Shown: piece after piece, positions 13,228 through 13,403 of the stretch
How positions within the stretch are numbered: position 1 is the first letter of the stretch
Layout of the letters: every line of letters begins with the position of its first letter
DNA from: Candidatus Bathyarchaeota archaeon
Lineage (GTDB): Archaea; Thermoproteota; Bathyarchaeia; 40CM-2-53-6
Reading direction: 5' to 3'
Length of the DNA: 13,403 nucleotides
Assembly: GCA_005882955.1 (NCBI GenBank)
Contig: VBBB01000141.1
Span: 1,055 to 14,457 of the forward strand
Position numbers and translations under genes: made by a program
Notes under the pieces: model-generated
Databases searched by the model: none
Seen by the model: only the letters and a program-made list of their open reading frames with translations
Told to the model about the DNA's origin: nothing

Positions 13228-13403
13228 CTGGGAACGCTCATCCCCGTCGGCCCTGTATCAGAGCTTCCGCCAGGCACGATGAAGGGAATCGAGCACGAGG
13301 GTCGACGGATTCTGGTTGTCAATTTGGATGGAAAGCTTCACGCTTGGGACGGGACCTGCACTCATGAAGAAGCTGACCTTTCGACCGGATTCCTAATTGG
13401 AGA
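13228..13403 (+). CDS. Rieske-type ferredoxin, N-terminal part, cut off by window
   Basis: The frame gives GTLIPVGPVSELPPGTMKGI, EHEGRRILVVNLDG and KLHAWDGTCTHEEADLSTGF, typical of small Rieske ferredoxins. The first cluster ligands are Cys and His of CTHEEADL; the second C-x2-H pair lies beyond the edge. Small Rieske proteins of this type carry electrons in oxygenases or Fe-S biogenesis operons. No ATG, GTG or TTG occurs in frame between the upstream stop (13177-13179) and ATG 13279, yet the first beta strand (PVGPVSELPPGT) lies before 13279. CTG 13228 is placed as start because it fits the usual N-terminus length; ATT 13225 or a frameshift from sufD are alternatives. The gene is 12 bases after the sufD stop. 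Confidence 0.78.
   Translation, partial: MGTLIPVGPVSELPPGTMKGIEHEGRRILVVNLDGKLHAWDGTCTHEEADLSTGFLIG

Noticed and set aside
1..13403. Transposon, phage or CRISPR content
   Set aside because: No transposase, integrase, long terminal repeats or regularly spaced repeats were seen on either strand.

Overview
The window looks like chromosomal DNA from an archaeon, probably of the TACK group (Nitrososphaeria/Thaumarchaeota or Bathyarchaeia-like; the lineage is inferred, not proven). The archaeal signs are a RadB-type recombinase paralogue, a Clp1/Grc3-type polynucleotide kinase, a PAC2-family proteasome assembly chaperone, a single-finger C2H2 protein, and TATA-like elements 24-30 bases before several start codons with no Shine-Dalgarno sequence (leaderless transcripts). 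A few genes do carry SD-like sequences, notably sufB. Base composition is near 50% GC. Genes are short and packed on both strands. I see no rRNA, tRNA, IS element, phage gene or CRISPR array.

Left part (1-5400): a truncated radB-like gene runs off the left edge and is divergent from a polynucleotide kinase gene. A small FAM173-like methyltransferase follows, convergent with the kinase. A PAC2-family chaperone gene is divergent from the methyltransferase across a shared TATA-like element. Five bases after the chaperone comes a 114-residue gene that I read as resembling eukaryotic PAC3, so the pair may be a proteasome assembly operon. A small tail-anchored membrane protein, a ribbon-helix-helix protein and an HD-domain (SAMHD1-like) phosphohydrolase follow on the minus strand.

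Middle part (5400-9400): a poorly explained stretch of about 400 bases holds a possible 55-codon gene, a terminator-like hairpin with T-tracts and an opposite-strand open frame that lacks a normal start. Then come a one-finger C2H2 protein, two tandem paralogous Yip1-like membrane proteins, a PfkB-family sugar kinase and a metallo-beta-lactamase-fold protein whose second metal site appears to be lost.

Right part (9390-13403): an Fe/Mn superoxide dismutase is divergent from sufB-sufD-Rieske, which together suggest an oxidative-stress and Fe-S assembly locus. The 344-base region between sod and sufB holds a C6/G7 hairpin, two further inverted repeats and a 16-base near-palindrome just before the sufB ribosome binding site. 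The Rieske gene runs off the right edge and has no ordinary start codon in frame at the expected position. sufC is not in the window; the gene order predicts it may lie just beyond the right end.

No wholly new defence or mobile system is visible. The best candidates for something undescribed are the PAC2/PAC3-like pair, the region at 5390-5800, the modified MBL-fold protein and the sod-suf control region.
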